64,000 bases of DNA from positions 1-64,000 of the forward strand of contig QXCQ01000018.1 of the NCBI GenBank assembly GCA_003576535.1, written 5' to 3'. The number at the start of each line of letters is the position of its first letter. Position 1 is the stretch's first letter. This stretch comes from Nakamurella silvestris (GTDB lineage: Bacteria > Actinomycetota > Actinomycetes > Mycobacteriales > Nakamurellaceae). A program made the translations under genes and the position numbers. A model generated the notes under the pieces. That model saw only the letters and a list, made by a program, of their open reading frames with translations. It was not told the origin of the DNA and ran no database searches. This document shows, piece after piece, positions 51,381 to 59,790 of this stretch.

Positions 51381-52061
51381 GTGAGCAGGGTTCTGATCGT
51401 CGAAGACGAGGAATCGGTGGCCGAGCCGTTGGCCTTCCTTCTCCAGAAGGAAGGGTTCACCGTGGCCCTCGCCGCGAACGGCAACGACGCGCTGGCCGAG
51501 TTCGACCGTAACGGTGCCGACATCGTCCTGCTGGATCTGATGTTGCCGGGGATGAGCGGGACCGAGGTCTGCAAGGCCCTGCGTACCCGGTCGGCCGTTC
51601 CGGTGATCATGGTGACCGCACGGGACGCCGAGATCGACAAGGTCGTGGGACTGGAGCTGGGCGCGGACGACTACGTGACCAAGCCCTATTCCTCCCGGGA
51701 GCTCATCGCCCGGATCCGCGCCGTGCTGCGGCGGGGCTTCGACGTCGAGGAGGGTGAATCGGGGGTCATGACGGCCGGGCCGGTCCGGATGGACGTGGAA
51801 CGGCACGTGGTCAGCGCCCACGGTTCCGAGATCACCCTGCCGTTGAAGGAGTTCGACCTCCTGGAGTACCTCCTGCGCAACTCCGGCCGGGTGCTGACCC
51901 GCGGGCAGCTGATCGACCGGGTCTGGGGCAGCGACTACGTGGGCGACACCAAGACCTTGGACGTGCACGTCAAGCGGCTGCGGGCGAAGATCGAGCCGGA
52001 TCCGGCCTCGCCGCGCTATCTGTTGACGGTGCGTGGGTTGGGCTACAAGTTCGAGTCCTGA
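51381..52061 (+). CDS. regX3: Response regulator RegX3 (OmpR/PhoB family)
   Basis: A 226-aa DNA-binding response regulator, the target of SenX3. The receiver domain (1-115) has acidic pocket EDE (8-10), phospho-accepting Asp52 in LLDLMLPGMSG, a switch Thr in MVTARD and Lys in YVTKPYSS. The winged-helix effector domain (about 130-226) shows VSAHGSEITLPLKEFDLLEY, RVLTRGQLIDRVWG and KTLDVHVKRLRAKIE. It starts at GTG 51381 behind AAGGAG. In related bacteria it controls phosphate starvation and envelope genes. Confidence 0.96.
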   Translation: MSRVLIVEDEESVAEPLAFLLQKEGFTVALAANGNDALAEFDRNGADIVLLDLMLPGMSGTEVCKALRTRSAVPVIMVTARDAEIDKVVGLELGADDYVTKPYSSRELIARIRAVLRRGFDVEEGESGVMTAGPVRMDVERHVVSAHGSEITLPLKEFDLLEYLLRNSGRVLTRGQLIDRVWGSDYVGDTKTLDVHVKRLRAKIEPDPASPRYLLTVRGLGYKFES

Positions 52062-52083
52062 GTACACCTGAGTACAGCTGTAT

Positions 52084-52136
52084 GACGATTCGGGACCTCA
52101 GTGGCTGAAATATCGCCACCCAGGTCCCGAATCGTC
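52084..52136 (+). terminator. Nested hairpin after regX3
   Basis: GACGATTCGGGACCT/AGGTCCCGAATCGTC (15 bp, perfect), a 2-nt symmetric mismatch, then GTGGC/GCCAC around TGAAATAT. It lies 23 nt after the stop and has the same two-stem plan as the hairpin at 40154. Confidence 0.65.
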
Positions 52137-52180
52137 GTTCCGGCCGGGCCGGTGGGGGCAGTGGTGGCTACGGTGGGTCG

Positions 52181-55100
52181 ATGACAGCCGAGTCCTATCT
52201 TCGTTTCCCCCACGTCCGCGGCGACCGCCTGGTGTTCGTCGCCGAGAACGACATCTGGACGGTGGGCACCGGCGGCGGCCGTGCGTACCGGGTCAGTTCG
52301 GACGGGATCCCGGCCAAGAGCCCACGCCTGTCGCCCCTGGGCACCTCGGTGGCCTGGACCGCCGGTTACCCCGGGGCCAACGAGGTCCACGTGGCCCCGG
52401 CCGACGGCGGACCCTCCCGCCGGCTCACCTTCTGGGGGCAGGACCGGACCTTCGTCCGCGGCTGGTTGTCCGAGTCGGAGGTGCTGGTTCTCAGCAGCAC
52501 CGGCCAGGCCGAGCGGCAGCGGATGTTCGCCCACGCGGTGCCCGTGGACGGCGGCCCGAGCAGGCGGCTGGTCCACGGTTGGGCGCACGATCTCGCCCTC
52601 GGCCCGGACGGCGGGGTGCTGATCTCCACCTCGACCACCTCCGAACCGGCCTGGTGGAAGCACTACCGCGGCGGTACCGCCGCCCAGCTCTGGCTGGACC
52701 GCTCGGGGAACGGCGACTTCCGCCGGATCCTCGGCGACCTGTCGTCGAGCCTGGTCTCCCCGGTGTGGGTGGGCGGCGAGGACGGTGACCGGATCGGGTT
52801 CCTCTCCGACCACGAGGGGCGCGGCCAGCTCTACAGCGTCGGGCTCGACGACGTCGGACCGGTCGGCGAACCGGTCCGGCACACCGACCACGAGTTCTAC
52901 GCGCGGCACGCCTCCTCGGACGGGTACCGGGTGGCCTACGTCAGCGGCGGGCAGGTGTGGTTGCTGGACTCCCTCGACCCCGGGACGGCACCTGCCCGGA
53001 TCCCGATCCGGCTGGGCGGCTCGCGTCCCCTGGCCCGGCCGAGGCTGGTGAAGGCCGCCGATGACCTGGCCGCGGTCCGGCCCGACCGGGTCGGCGATGC
53101 CGGCCTGCTCGAATCGCGGGGGACCATCACCTGGCTCAGCCACCGGGACGGGCCGGCCCGGGCACTGGCCGGCAGATCGGGGGAACGGAACCGGCTGCCG
53201 ACCTTCCTCGGTTCCGGCGGTGCCGCCTGGATCACCGACGCCCAGGGAGATGATGCCGTGGTGGCCCTGGACCTGACCGACCCGGCGGCCCGCCCGCGGG
53301 TCGTGCTGGCCGCGGGGGAGGGCGGCCGGATCCTGGAACTGGCGGCCTCCCCGGACGGGAAGAGCCTTGCGTTGGCGACCCATGACGGGCGCCTGCTGGT
53401 CGTGCCGACCGGCGACGAGACCCCGGCCGACACTCCGTCGGTGGCCGCGCAGCTGTTGCACCGCACCGAGTTCGGTGACCTGTCCGGGCTGTCCTGGAGC
53501 CCGGACTCGAATTGGCTGGTGTGGTCGGAGCCGGCCCCGGCCGAACTGCGGCAGATCCGGATGGGGCGACCTGCCGACGGCGCCGTCATCGAGGTGACCC
53601 CGGTCCGGTTCAAGGACACCGAGCCCTGTTTCACCACGGACGGGAAGTACATCGCCTTCCTGTCCGTCCGGATCTTCGACCCGGTGGACGACGCGGTGTC
53701 CTTCGACCTGTCCTTCCCGCAGGGCTGCCGTCCGCAGCTCGTCGCACTGGACGCGCTCACCCCGGCACCGTTCGGCCCGCGTCCGCAGGGACGCGGGTGG
53801 GACCGGACCCCGGCTGTCGAGGACGAAACGCCCGTCACTGCTGTGGATGTCGAAGGTCTGAGCCAGCGGGTCATCCCCCTGCCGGTGGAGGGGTCGCGCT
53901 ACGAGCGACTGCGCGCGGTGGAAGGTGGTCTGGTGTGGCTGAAACGCCCACTGGCCGGGGAACTGGGGGAGGATCGTGCGAAGGCCGAGGACTCGGCCCC
54001 GAGTGCCGTCCTCGAACGTTTCTCCTTCCTCGCGGGCACGGTCGAACAGTTGGCCGAGAAGGCCGATGGTGTCGAGGTTTCCGGTGACGGGAAGCGTCTG
54101 GTGGTCAGCGGGTCCGATGCGCTCACCGTGATCCCGTCGACCGCGAAGGTGGATGCCGCGAGCCCGGACCGGGTGGAGGTGGACCTCGGCCGGGTGCGGA
54201 TCGAGGTCGAACCTGCCGCCGAGTGGAGGCAGATGTACCACGAGGCGTGGCGGCTCATGCGGGACCACTTCTGGCGGCCGGACATGGGTGGCCTGGATTG
54301 GCCGGCGATGGGCCGACGTTACGAGACCCTGCTGCCCGCACTGGGTTCCCACGACGACCTGGTCGACCTGATCTGGGAGCTGCAGGGAGAACTCGGAACC
54401 TCCCATGCCTACTGCCTGCCGAAGCCCGAGGCCGGTTCGCATCCGAAACAGGGGTTGCTCGGGGCGGATCTGTCCTTCGGGCCCGACGGCTGGGTGATCG
54501 ACCGGCTGATCCCCGGGGAGCCCTCCGACCGTCGGGCCCGGTCGCCGCTGACCGCGCCGGGGGTGGGTGCGCGGGTCGGTGAGGTGATCACCGCGGTGGG
54601 TGGTGTGCCGACGAGTGCCACGGCCGGGCCGAACGCCCTGCTGCTCGGGTCGGCGAACACCCCGGTGGAACTGGTGCTGCAACCGGTCGGCGGCCAGGCG
54701 CGACGGGTGGTGGTGGTCCCGTTGGGCGACGAGTTCCCGTTGCGCTACCAGGACTGGGTCAACGATCGGCGCGCCCACGTGCACCGGGCCACCGACGGAC
54801 GGATCGGCTACCTGCACATCCCGGACATGGTTTCCGGCGGATGGGCGCAGTTCCACCGGGATCTGCCGTTGGAGATGCGACGCCAGGCCCTGATCGTCGA
54901 TGTCCGGGGCAACCGGGGCGGGTACACCTCCCAGCTCGTGATCGAGAAACTCGCCCGGCGGGTCATCGGGTGGGGTCTGGGCCGTGGGTTCGCGCCGGAG
55001 TCCTACCCGATGGACGCCCGACGTGGGCCCCTCGTGGCGGTGGCCGACATGCATTCCGGATCGGACGGGGACATCGTCACCGCAGCGATCAAGGCCCTGA

Positions 55101-55390
55101 AACTCGGTCCGGTGGTGGGCAACCGCACCTGGGGCGGGGTGATCGGCATCGACATGCGGTACCACCTGATCGACGGGACCTTGGTCACCCAACCGCGGTA
55201 CGCGACCTGGTTCGAGGACGACGGCTGGGGCGTGGAGAACTACGGGGTGGACCCGGACATCGAGGTGGTCCCGTCACCGTTGGACCGTGCGTCGGGCAAC
55301 GACGTGGAGCTGGACACGGCGATCGAGGTGGCGCTGGATCTGCTGCGGCAGACACCTGCGAAGACCCCGCCGGTGGTGCCCACGGACTGA
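52181..55390 (+). CDS. tri: Tricorn-type serine protease (S41 family)
   Basis: A 1069-aa cytoplasmic protease that would trim peptides released by larger proteases. The N-terminal half is two beta-propellers (LRFPHVRGDRLVFVAENDIW; LSWSPDSNWLVWSEP). Next come a helical C1 domain (MYHEAWRLMRDHFWRPDMGG), a PDZ domain (about 770-850; VGARVGEVITAVGGVPTSA) and the S41 core (IVDVRGNRGGYTSQLVIEKL). The known Thermoplasma tricorn tetrad Ser745, His746, Ser965, Glu1023 aligns at a constant offset of four with Ser741, His742, Ser961 and Glu1019 here; total length (1069) is also nearly the same. All catalytic residues are therefore present. It appears to be a single-gene unit. Confidence 0.92.
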   Translation: MTAESYLRFPHVRGDRLVFVAENDIWTVGTGGGRAYRVSSDGIPAKSPRLSPLGTSVAWTAGYPGANEVHVAPADGGPSRRLTFWGQDRTFVRGWLSESEVLVLSSTGQAERQRMFAHAVPVDGGPSRRLVHGWAHDLALGPDGGVLISTSTTSEPAWWKHYRGGTAAQLWLDRSGNGDFRRILGDLSSSLVSPVWVGGEDGDRIGFLSDHEGRGQLYSVGLDDVGPVGEPVRHTDHEFYARHASSDGYRVAYVSGGQVWLLDSLDPGTAPARIPIRLGGSRPLARPRLVKAADDLAAVRPDRVGDAGLLESRGTITWLSHRDGPARALAGRSGERNRLPTFLGSGGAAWITDAQGDDAVVALDLTDPAARPRVVLAAGEGGRILELAASPDGKSLALATHDGRLLVVPTGDETPADTPSVAAQLLHRTEFGDLSGLSWSPDSNWLVWSEPAPAELRQIRMGRPADGAVIEVTPVRFKDTEPCFTTDGKYIAFLSVRIFDPVDDAVSFDLSFPQGCRPQLVALDALTPAPFGPRPQGRGWDRTPAVEDETPVTAVDVEGLSQRVIPLPVEGSRYERLRAVEGGLVWLKRPLAGELGEDRAKAEDSAPSAVLERFSFLAGTVEQLAEKADGVEVSGDGKRLVVSGSDALTVIPSTAKVDAASPDRVEVDLGRVRIEVEPAAEWRQMYHEAWRLMRDHFWRPDMGGLDWPAMGRRYETLLPALGSHDDLVDLIWELQGELGTSHAYCLPKPEAGSHPKQGLLGADLSFGPDGWVIDRLIPGEPSDRRARSPLTAPGVGARVGEVITAVGGVPTSATAGPNALLLGSANTPVELVLQPVGGQARRVVVVPLGDEFPLRYQDWVNDRRAHVHRATDGRIGYLHIPDMVSGGWAQFHRDLPLEMRRQALIVDVRGNRGGYTSQLVIEKLARRVIGWGLGRGFAPESYPMDARRGPLVAVADMHSGSDGDIVTAAIKALKLGPVVGNRTWGGVIGIDMRYHLIDGTLVTQPRYATWFEDDGWGVENYGVDPDIEVVPSPLDRASGNDVELDTAIEVALDLLRQTPAKTPPVVPTD

Positions 55391-55437
55391 TCGGGCGGAC
55401 TGGTAGGGCGGACTGATCGGCCGGTGATCCCCTTGGG

Positions 55438-55499
55438 CCGCGCTCTTTCTCGACAATCGCGCAGCCTGCAAGGAGCGCGGACGTCGGCAAGGAGCGCGG
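55438..55499 (+). terminator. Hairpin with duplicated right arm after the tricorn gene
   Basis: CCGCGCTC (55438-55445) can pair with either of two GAGCGCGG copies (55473-55480, 55492-55499), which lie in a GGCAAGGAGCGCGG-like direct repeat. It is likely transcription-ending DNA without a U-tract. Confidence 0.4.
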
Positions 55500-55537
55500 C
55501 TCACGGGCGGACCGGAATGTGAGCCATCAGACCTTTG

Positions 55538-55567
55538 TTGACTAAAAGAATCGGAATAGTGTAACTT
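55538..55567 (+). promoter_or_regulatory. Promoter of the sulfur operon
   Basis: TTGACT (55538-55543), 18 nt, TAACTT (55562-55567). Transcription would start at about 55574, right at the first base of the riboswitch P1 stem (55575). The agreement between the two predictions supports both. Confidence 0.6.
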
Positions 55568-55570
55568 CGG

Positions 55571-55675
55571 TTCCGGTCACGAGTTCCAGCATCAAGCCCT
55601 GGCTAGCTGGACAGCAACCCTCTCATGGCAGTGGGGTGCTCCAGGTGACGACCCGGCGCGACAGCCGTCGCGCAA
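55571..55675 (+). promoter_or_regulatory. SAM-IV-like riboswitch
   Basis: The aptamer opens GGTCACGAGTTCCAGCATCA, contains AAGCCCTGGCTAGCTGG, the core GCAACCC and GTGGGGTGC, and closes CCAGGTGACGACC. This is the order of conserved blocks I know for SAM-IV (a SAM-I relative restricted to actinobacteria), including the P1 GGTC/GACC closure. A GCGCGAC/GTCGCGC hairpin (55656-55673) follows directly. High SAM would be expected to shut off the operon. It sits upstream of monooxygenase and transporter genes suited to sulfur scavenging, which fits. Confidence 0.82.
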
Positions 55676-55715
55676 GTGCATCCGCCCCCGTGGCGTGTGG
55701 AAACAGGAGAGCGGC

Positions 55716-55832
55716 GTGCCGACCATGTGTGCAAGGAGTCTTCCACCCTTCCCGGGTGCGCCGGTCCGGTTCAGCTTCCGACGGTTGCATGTCGACCTGA
55801 GCCGGAGCAGCAGTTCCATCTGTCGTCCCTGA
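55716..55832 (+). CDS. Short leader peptide of the sulfur operon (RLHVDL type)
   Basis: A 38-aa open frame from GTG 55716 with AGGAG 6 nt upstream (ATG 55725 is the alternative). It contains FRRLHVDLSRSSSSICRP just before the stop. Actinobacterial genomes carry many 'putative leader peptides' of the form RLHVDLxRxxSxxC ahead of sulfur-uptake operons, and cysteine-dependent attenuation by such peptides has been shown in mycobacteria. Two Cys codons are present, one near each end. A GGGACCA/TGGTCCC hairpin (55899-55935) lies 66 nt downstream and could be the attenuator. The 214 bp from here to the first enzyme gene hold no other gene. Confidence 0.7.
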   Translation: MPTMCARSLPPFPGAPVRFSFRRLHVDLSRSSSSICRP

Positions 55833-56046
55833 CGCGCGATCGATGAGCCGGGTGCCGGACACCCGGCCCACGGCGATCACAGCCTCCTCGGGCCACGGGG
55901 GACCAGTCGGACACCGTCGTGACCGGCGTGGTCCCTCGTCGGTTCCTCGCGCCGCACCCAGGGCGCCCCCTTGTACCCGCACGGCCCTGACGCGCACCCA
56001 TCTCGTGCGCAGACCGAGGCCACCCTCTCCCGAAAGTAGTTGCGCC

Positions 56047-57246
56047 ATGAGTTCTCTCGATCCCTATTCCGTTGCCGTCGCCCTCGACGGGGCCGGCTGG
56101 CATCCAGCGGCCTGGCGGTTCAACACGGTCCCGGCCCGTAGTTACTTCACCGCCGGGCACTGGGTCGACCAGGTCAGGCAGGCCGAGCGCGGGCTGCTGG
56201 ACTTCGTCACCTTCGAGGATTCGCTCACGCTGCAGTCCTCGAACCTGTTCACCGCCGACAGCCGTACCGACCAGGTCCGCGGACGGTTCGACGCCGTGCT
56301 GCTCGCGGCCCGGGTGGCACCGGCCACCCGGCACATCGGACTCGTCCCGACGGCAGGTGTCACCCACTCCGAGCCCTTCCACCTGTCCACGGGTCTGGCC
56401 ACCCTCGACCACATCAGCGGTGGCCGGGCAGGGTGGAAGGTGCGGGTGTCGGCAACCCCGGCCGAGGCCGAGAACTTCGGCCGGAGAACGGTTCCGCAGA
56501 TCGACGAGCGGTCCTTGCAGTCCGGTGCGGCCCAGGAACTCCTCGCCGAACTCTTCGGTGAGGCCGCGGATGCGGTCGAGGTCGTACGCCGGCTCTGGGA
56601 CAGCTGGGAGGACGACGCCGTGATCCGCGACCGCTCGACCGGTCGGTACCTGGATCGCGGCAAACTCCACCCGGTGGACTTCCAGGGCTCACACTTCTCG
56701 GTGGTCGGTCCCTCGATCACCCCACGCCCGCCCCAGGGGCAGCCGCTCGTGACGGCCCTGGCCCACTCGACCATCCCGTACGAGCTGGCTGCCAAGGGAG
56801 CCGACCTCGTGTACGTCACCCCGCGGGACGCCGACGACGCACGGGCCGTCGTCGGCGCCGTTCGTCAGGCCGAGGACCGGGTGGGCAGAACCGGTGCGCG
56901 CCTGCGGATCTTCGCCGATCTGGTGGTGTTCCTGGAAGACACCCCGGAGCGGGCACGCTCCCGGAAGGCCCGTTTCGACGGGGCCGACGGCGCCGAACTG
57001 GTCAGCGACGCCGCCGTTCTCACCGATTCCCCGACCGGACTGGTCCGAACCCTCGCGGGCTTCCGGGAGGCGGGGATCGACGGGTTCCGGCTCCGTCCCG
57101 GCGCATCGGAGGCAGACCTGCGTGCCATCGTCACCGGTCTGGTCCCGGAACTGCAGTCCCGCGGTCTGTTCCGCCGGAGCTACGACACGGGGACCCTGCG
57201 ATCCCGGCTGGGGTTGTCCGTACCGGCCAACCGATATGCCGCATGA
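56047..57246 (+). CDS. Luciferase-like flavin monooxygenase 1 of the sulfur operon
   Basis: A 399-aa LLM-class FMNH2-dependent oxygenase. Segments include VAVALDGAGWHPAAWR, DFVTFEDSLTLQSSN, LAARVAPATRHIGLVPTAGV, HSEPFHLSTGLATLDHISGG, RAGWKVRVSATPAEAENFGR and LVPELQSRGLFRRSY, the last typical of NtaA/SnaA/DszA relatives. These enzymes typically split carbon-sulfur or carbon-nitrogen bonds using reduced flavin from a partner reductase, which is not encoded in the window. After the initiator there is no Met and no Cys in 399 residues. It is the first gene after the riboswitch and leader peptide. The exact substrate is unknown. Confidence 0.85.
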   Translation: MSSLDPYSVAVALDGAGWHPAAWRFNTVPARSYFTAGHWVDQVRQAERGLLDFVTFEDSLTLQSSNLFTADSRTDQVRGRFDAVLLAARVAPATRHIGLVPTAGVTHSEPFHLSTGLATLDHISGGRAGWKVRVSATPAEAENFGRRTVPQIDERSLQSGAAQELLAELFGEAADAVEVVRRLWDSWEDDAVIRDRSTGRYLDRGKLHPVDFQGSHFSVVGPSITPRPPQGQPLVTALAHSTIPYELAAKGADLVYVTPRDADDARAVVGAVRQAEDRVGRTGARLRIFADLVVFLEDTPERARSRKARFDGADGAELVSDAAVLTDSPTGLVRTLAGFREAGIDGFRLRPGASEADLRAIVTGLVPELQSRGLFRRSYDTGTLRSRLGLSVPANRYAA

Positions 57247-57283
57247 CGGCCAGACCACACCCGACCAGCCGAAGGATCAGCAC

Positions 57284-58702
57284 ATGACATACTCACGCCG
57301 GACAGGTTTCCCGAAGAAACAGGTTCATCTGGCCGCCGGTTTCCCCGGGGTCAACCACTGGACCGTGTGGAGCGATCCGCGGTCCGGGAGCCAGACCGAC
57401 TTCGCCTCCTTCGTCCATCTGGCCGAAACCGCCGAACGTGGCAAGTTCGACTTCTTCTTCCTGGCCGAGGGTCTGCGGCTGCGCGAGCACCTCGGTCGAC
57501 TGCACGACCTGGACGTGGCAGGACGACCGAACACCCTCACCGTGCTGGCGGCCCTGGCCGCCGTGACCGAACGGATCGGCCTGGTCGGGACCCTGTCCTC
57601 CACCTTCAACGAGCCCTACGACCTCGCCAGGCAGTTGGCGACGGTCGACCACCTGTCCGACGGTCGGGCCGGTTGGAACGTGGTGACCAGTTCGGATGCC
57701 TTCCACGGAGCCAACTTCCGGCGGGGCGGATACCTCGACAAGGCGGACCGGTACACCCGGGCAGCCGAATTCGTCGCTGCCTCGCGGCGGCTCTGGGACA
57801 GCTGGTCGGCTGATGCGCTGGTGGGGGATCAGCCGACCGGCGCCTTCCTGTCGGACCCGGACATCGGTCGGTACACCTTCGGCGGTGAGCACTTCGACAT
57901 CGCCGGACGGTTCACCGTGCCGAGGAGTCCCCAGGGGCATCCGGTGCTGGTACAGGCCGGCGACTCCGCCGAGGGGCGCGATTTCGCCGCCAGGACGGTG
58001 GACGTGGTCTTCTCCGCCCATGCCGAGCTGGAGCCCGCCCGGAGCTTCTACGCCGATGTCACCCGACGGGTCGTCGCTGCGGGCCGGAACCCGGACAGTG
58101 TGCTCGTGCTGCCGGGGGCCGGATTCGTCCTGGGCGACAGCACCTCCGATGCCCGGGACCGGGCGCGGGAGGTCGCCCTGGCCCAGGTCGGCCCGGAGAC
58201 CGCCCGCGCCCAGCTCGAGCAGGTGTGGGGTGCCGAACTGCCGGACCTGGATCCGGACGGACCGGTACCCGCGCCGCCGACCAGCCATGACACCACCATC
58301 CGGCTCGGCCAGGCCCGCCACGCGATCGACCCGTTGGCCCAGGCCCGTCGGTGGTACGACCGCGCGACGACCGAGGGACTCACCGTACGGGAACTGGTGA
58401 TCGCCGAGACCACCCGGCACACCTTCGTCGGTACGGCCGCCGAGGTCGCCGGACAGATCGATCACGCCGTGCAGACCGAGGCCGCCGACGGGTACATCCT
58501 GTCGGGCCACATCACCCCGACCGGTCTGGACGAGTTCGTCGACACCGTGGTGCCGGAACTGCAGGACCGCGGGGTCTTCCGCACCGAGTACGAAGGCACG
58601 ACCTTGCGGGACCATCTCGGTCTCGGAGCGCCGACCGCCACCACCCTCCCCACGGACCGTACCGCCGTGTCCCGTCCCACCGTCGTTGGAGCCACCGCAT
58701 GA
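57284..58702 (+). CDS. NtaA/SnaA/DszA-family flavin monooxygenase
   Basis: A 472-aa LLM-class oxygenase of the DszA/NtaA/SoxA subfamily, whose characterised members oxidise sulfones, chelators or pristinamycin precursors. Signatures are LAAGFPGVNHWTVWSDP, FDFFFLAEGLRLRE, PNTLTVLAALAAVTERIGLV, TLSSTFNEPYDLARQLATVD, HLSDGRAGWNVVTSSDAFHG, HFDIAGRFTVPRSPQGHPVL, VQAGDSAEGRDFAARTVDVVF and VVPELQDRGVFRTEYEGTTL. The ATG at 57284 has AAGGA 8 nt upstream; the first gene ends 37 nt earlier. No Met or Cys follows the initiator. By analogy with CmoJ/YtnJ-type enzymes it may cleave an S-alkyl or sulfone substrate, an inference. Confidence 0.9.
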   Translation: MTYSRRTGFPKKQVHLAAGFPGVNHWTVWSDPRSGSQTDFASFVHLAETAERGKFDFFFLAEGLRLREHLGRLHDLDVAGRPNTLTVLAALAAVTERIGLVGTLSSTFNEPYDLARQLATVDHLSDGRAGWNVVTSSDAFHGANFRRGGYLDKADRYTRAAEFVAASRRLWDSWSADALVGDQPTGAFLSDPDIGRYTFGGEHFDIAGRFTVPRSPQGHPVLVQAGDSAEGRDFAARTVDVVFSAHAELEPARSFYADVTRRVVAAGRNPDSVLVLPGAGFVLGDSTSDARDRAREVALAQVGPETARAQLEQVWGAELPDLDPDGPVPAPPTSHDTTIRLGQARHAIDPLAQARRWYDRATTEGLTVRELVIAETTRHTFVGTAAEVAGQIDHAVQTEAADGYILSGHITPTGLDEFVDTVVPELQDRGVFRTEYEGTTLRDHLGLGAPTATTLPTDRTAVSRPTVVGATA

Positions 58703-59790
58703 AGTTCCTCGGAATCACCTTGATCAACCACACCCCTCATCCGCTCACCGGGGATCTGCCCTCGACCACCGCCAGGTTCGACGAGGTGGTTGAGAACGCC
58801 GTCCTGTTCGAGGAACTCGGATTCGACGGGTACGGCGTCGGCGAACGTCACCATGCCCCGTTCATCTCCACGGCCCCGCCGATCGTGCTCAGCCACATCG
58901 CCGCCCTCACCTCCAGGATCCGGTTGTTCACGGCGGTGACCCTGCTCTCGGTCCTCGACCCGGTCCGGGTGGCGGAGGACTACGCCACGCTCGACCACCT
59001 GTCCGGAGGTCGGCTCGAGCTCATCATCGGCAAGGGCAACGGGCCGGAACAGGCCGAGTTGTTCGGCATCACCCGCGACGAGCAGTGGGACACGATCCGG
59101 GAGAACTACGAACTGCTGCACCGGCTCTGGACCGAGGAGAAGGTGACCTGGTCACCGACCGCGAAGGGGATCAGACAGTCCCCGTTGGTCGAGGCCACCA
59201 CCTGGCCGCGGACACTCCAGGCACCGCCGCGGGTCTGGCACGGCAGCGCGACCTCCAAGGACTCGGTCGACCTGGCCGCCCGCCACGGGGATCCCATCTT
59301 CTCCGCCAATGTCACGAACCCGATCGAGCCGTACGCCGAGCTCGTCGCCTACTACCGCGAGCGATGGGAGGCGTACGGCCGTGATCCGCGGGACGCGACC
59401 GTGGGGGCAGGCTCGGCGGGCCACTACACGGCTCGCACCTCCCAGGAGGCGGCACAGGTGTTCCGGCCCATCTTCCGTGCCCAGCAACAACAGTTCGCCG
59501 CCCTCGGTGTCCCACCGGTGTTCACCGACTTCGAGGACTACCTCGAGCGCAGCTCGGCGTTGATCGGCAGTCCCGAGCAGATCATCGACAAGGTCCACCG
59601 CTACCACGAGCGTTTCGGACACACGGTCCTGCATGTGACGGCCGATGCCGGTGGTCTGACCGAGGACCAGCACCGGGACAGTCTCGAGCTGTTCCAGGCC
59701 GAGGTGGCATCGGTGCTGCGCACCGAGATCCCCGATCCGGTCTGGCCGGCCCCGATCAGTCAGGCGAACCGCCGGAAGTCCTTCCGGTGA
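58699..59790 (+). CDS. Luciferase-like flavin monooxygenase 3 of the sulfur operon
   Basis: A 363-aa bacterial-luciferase-type TIM-barrel oxygenase. Features: MKFLGITLINHTPHPLTGDL, ELGFDGYGVGERHHAPFIST, LTSRIRLFTAVTLLSVLDPV, RVAEDYATLDHLSGGRLELI, IGKGNGPEQAELFGI, WHGSATSKDSVDLAARHGDP and SSALIGSPEQIIDKVHRY. Its ATG overlaps the preceding stop (ATGA). It is Met- and Cys-free after the first residue. The substrate is not deducible; the context suggests organosulfur oxidation. Confidence 0.88.
   Translation: MKFLGITLINHTPHPLTGDLPSTTARFDEVVENAVLFEELGFDGYGVGERHHAPFISTAPPIVLSHIAALTSRIRLFTAVTLLSVLDPVRVAEDYATLDHLSGGRLELIIGKGNGPEQAELFGITRDEQWDTIRENYELLHRLWTEEKVTWSPTAKGIRQSPLVEATTWPRTLQAPPRVWHGSATSKDSVDLAARHGDPIFSANVTNPIEPYAELVAYYRERWEAYGRDPRDATVGAGSAGHYTARTSQEAAQVFRPIFRAQQQQFAALGVPPVFTDFEDYLERSSALIGSPEQIIDKVHRYHERFGHTVLHVTADAGGLTEDQHRDSLELFQAEVASVLRTEIPDPVWPAPISQANRRKSFR

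Noticed and set aside
55571-55675. T-box or SAM-I riboswitch
   Set aside because: The AAGCCC block, GCAACCC core and GTGGGGTGC with GACC closure fit SAM-IV better than SAM-I, and there is no T-box sequence.
55843-56046. N-terminal extension of the first oxygenase from 55843
   Set aside because: The added residues are Pro/Arg-rich and unlike the family; ATG 56047 gives the expected start, and the extension region holds the leader hairpin.
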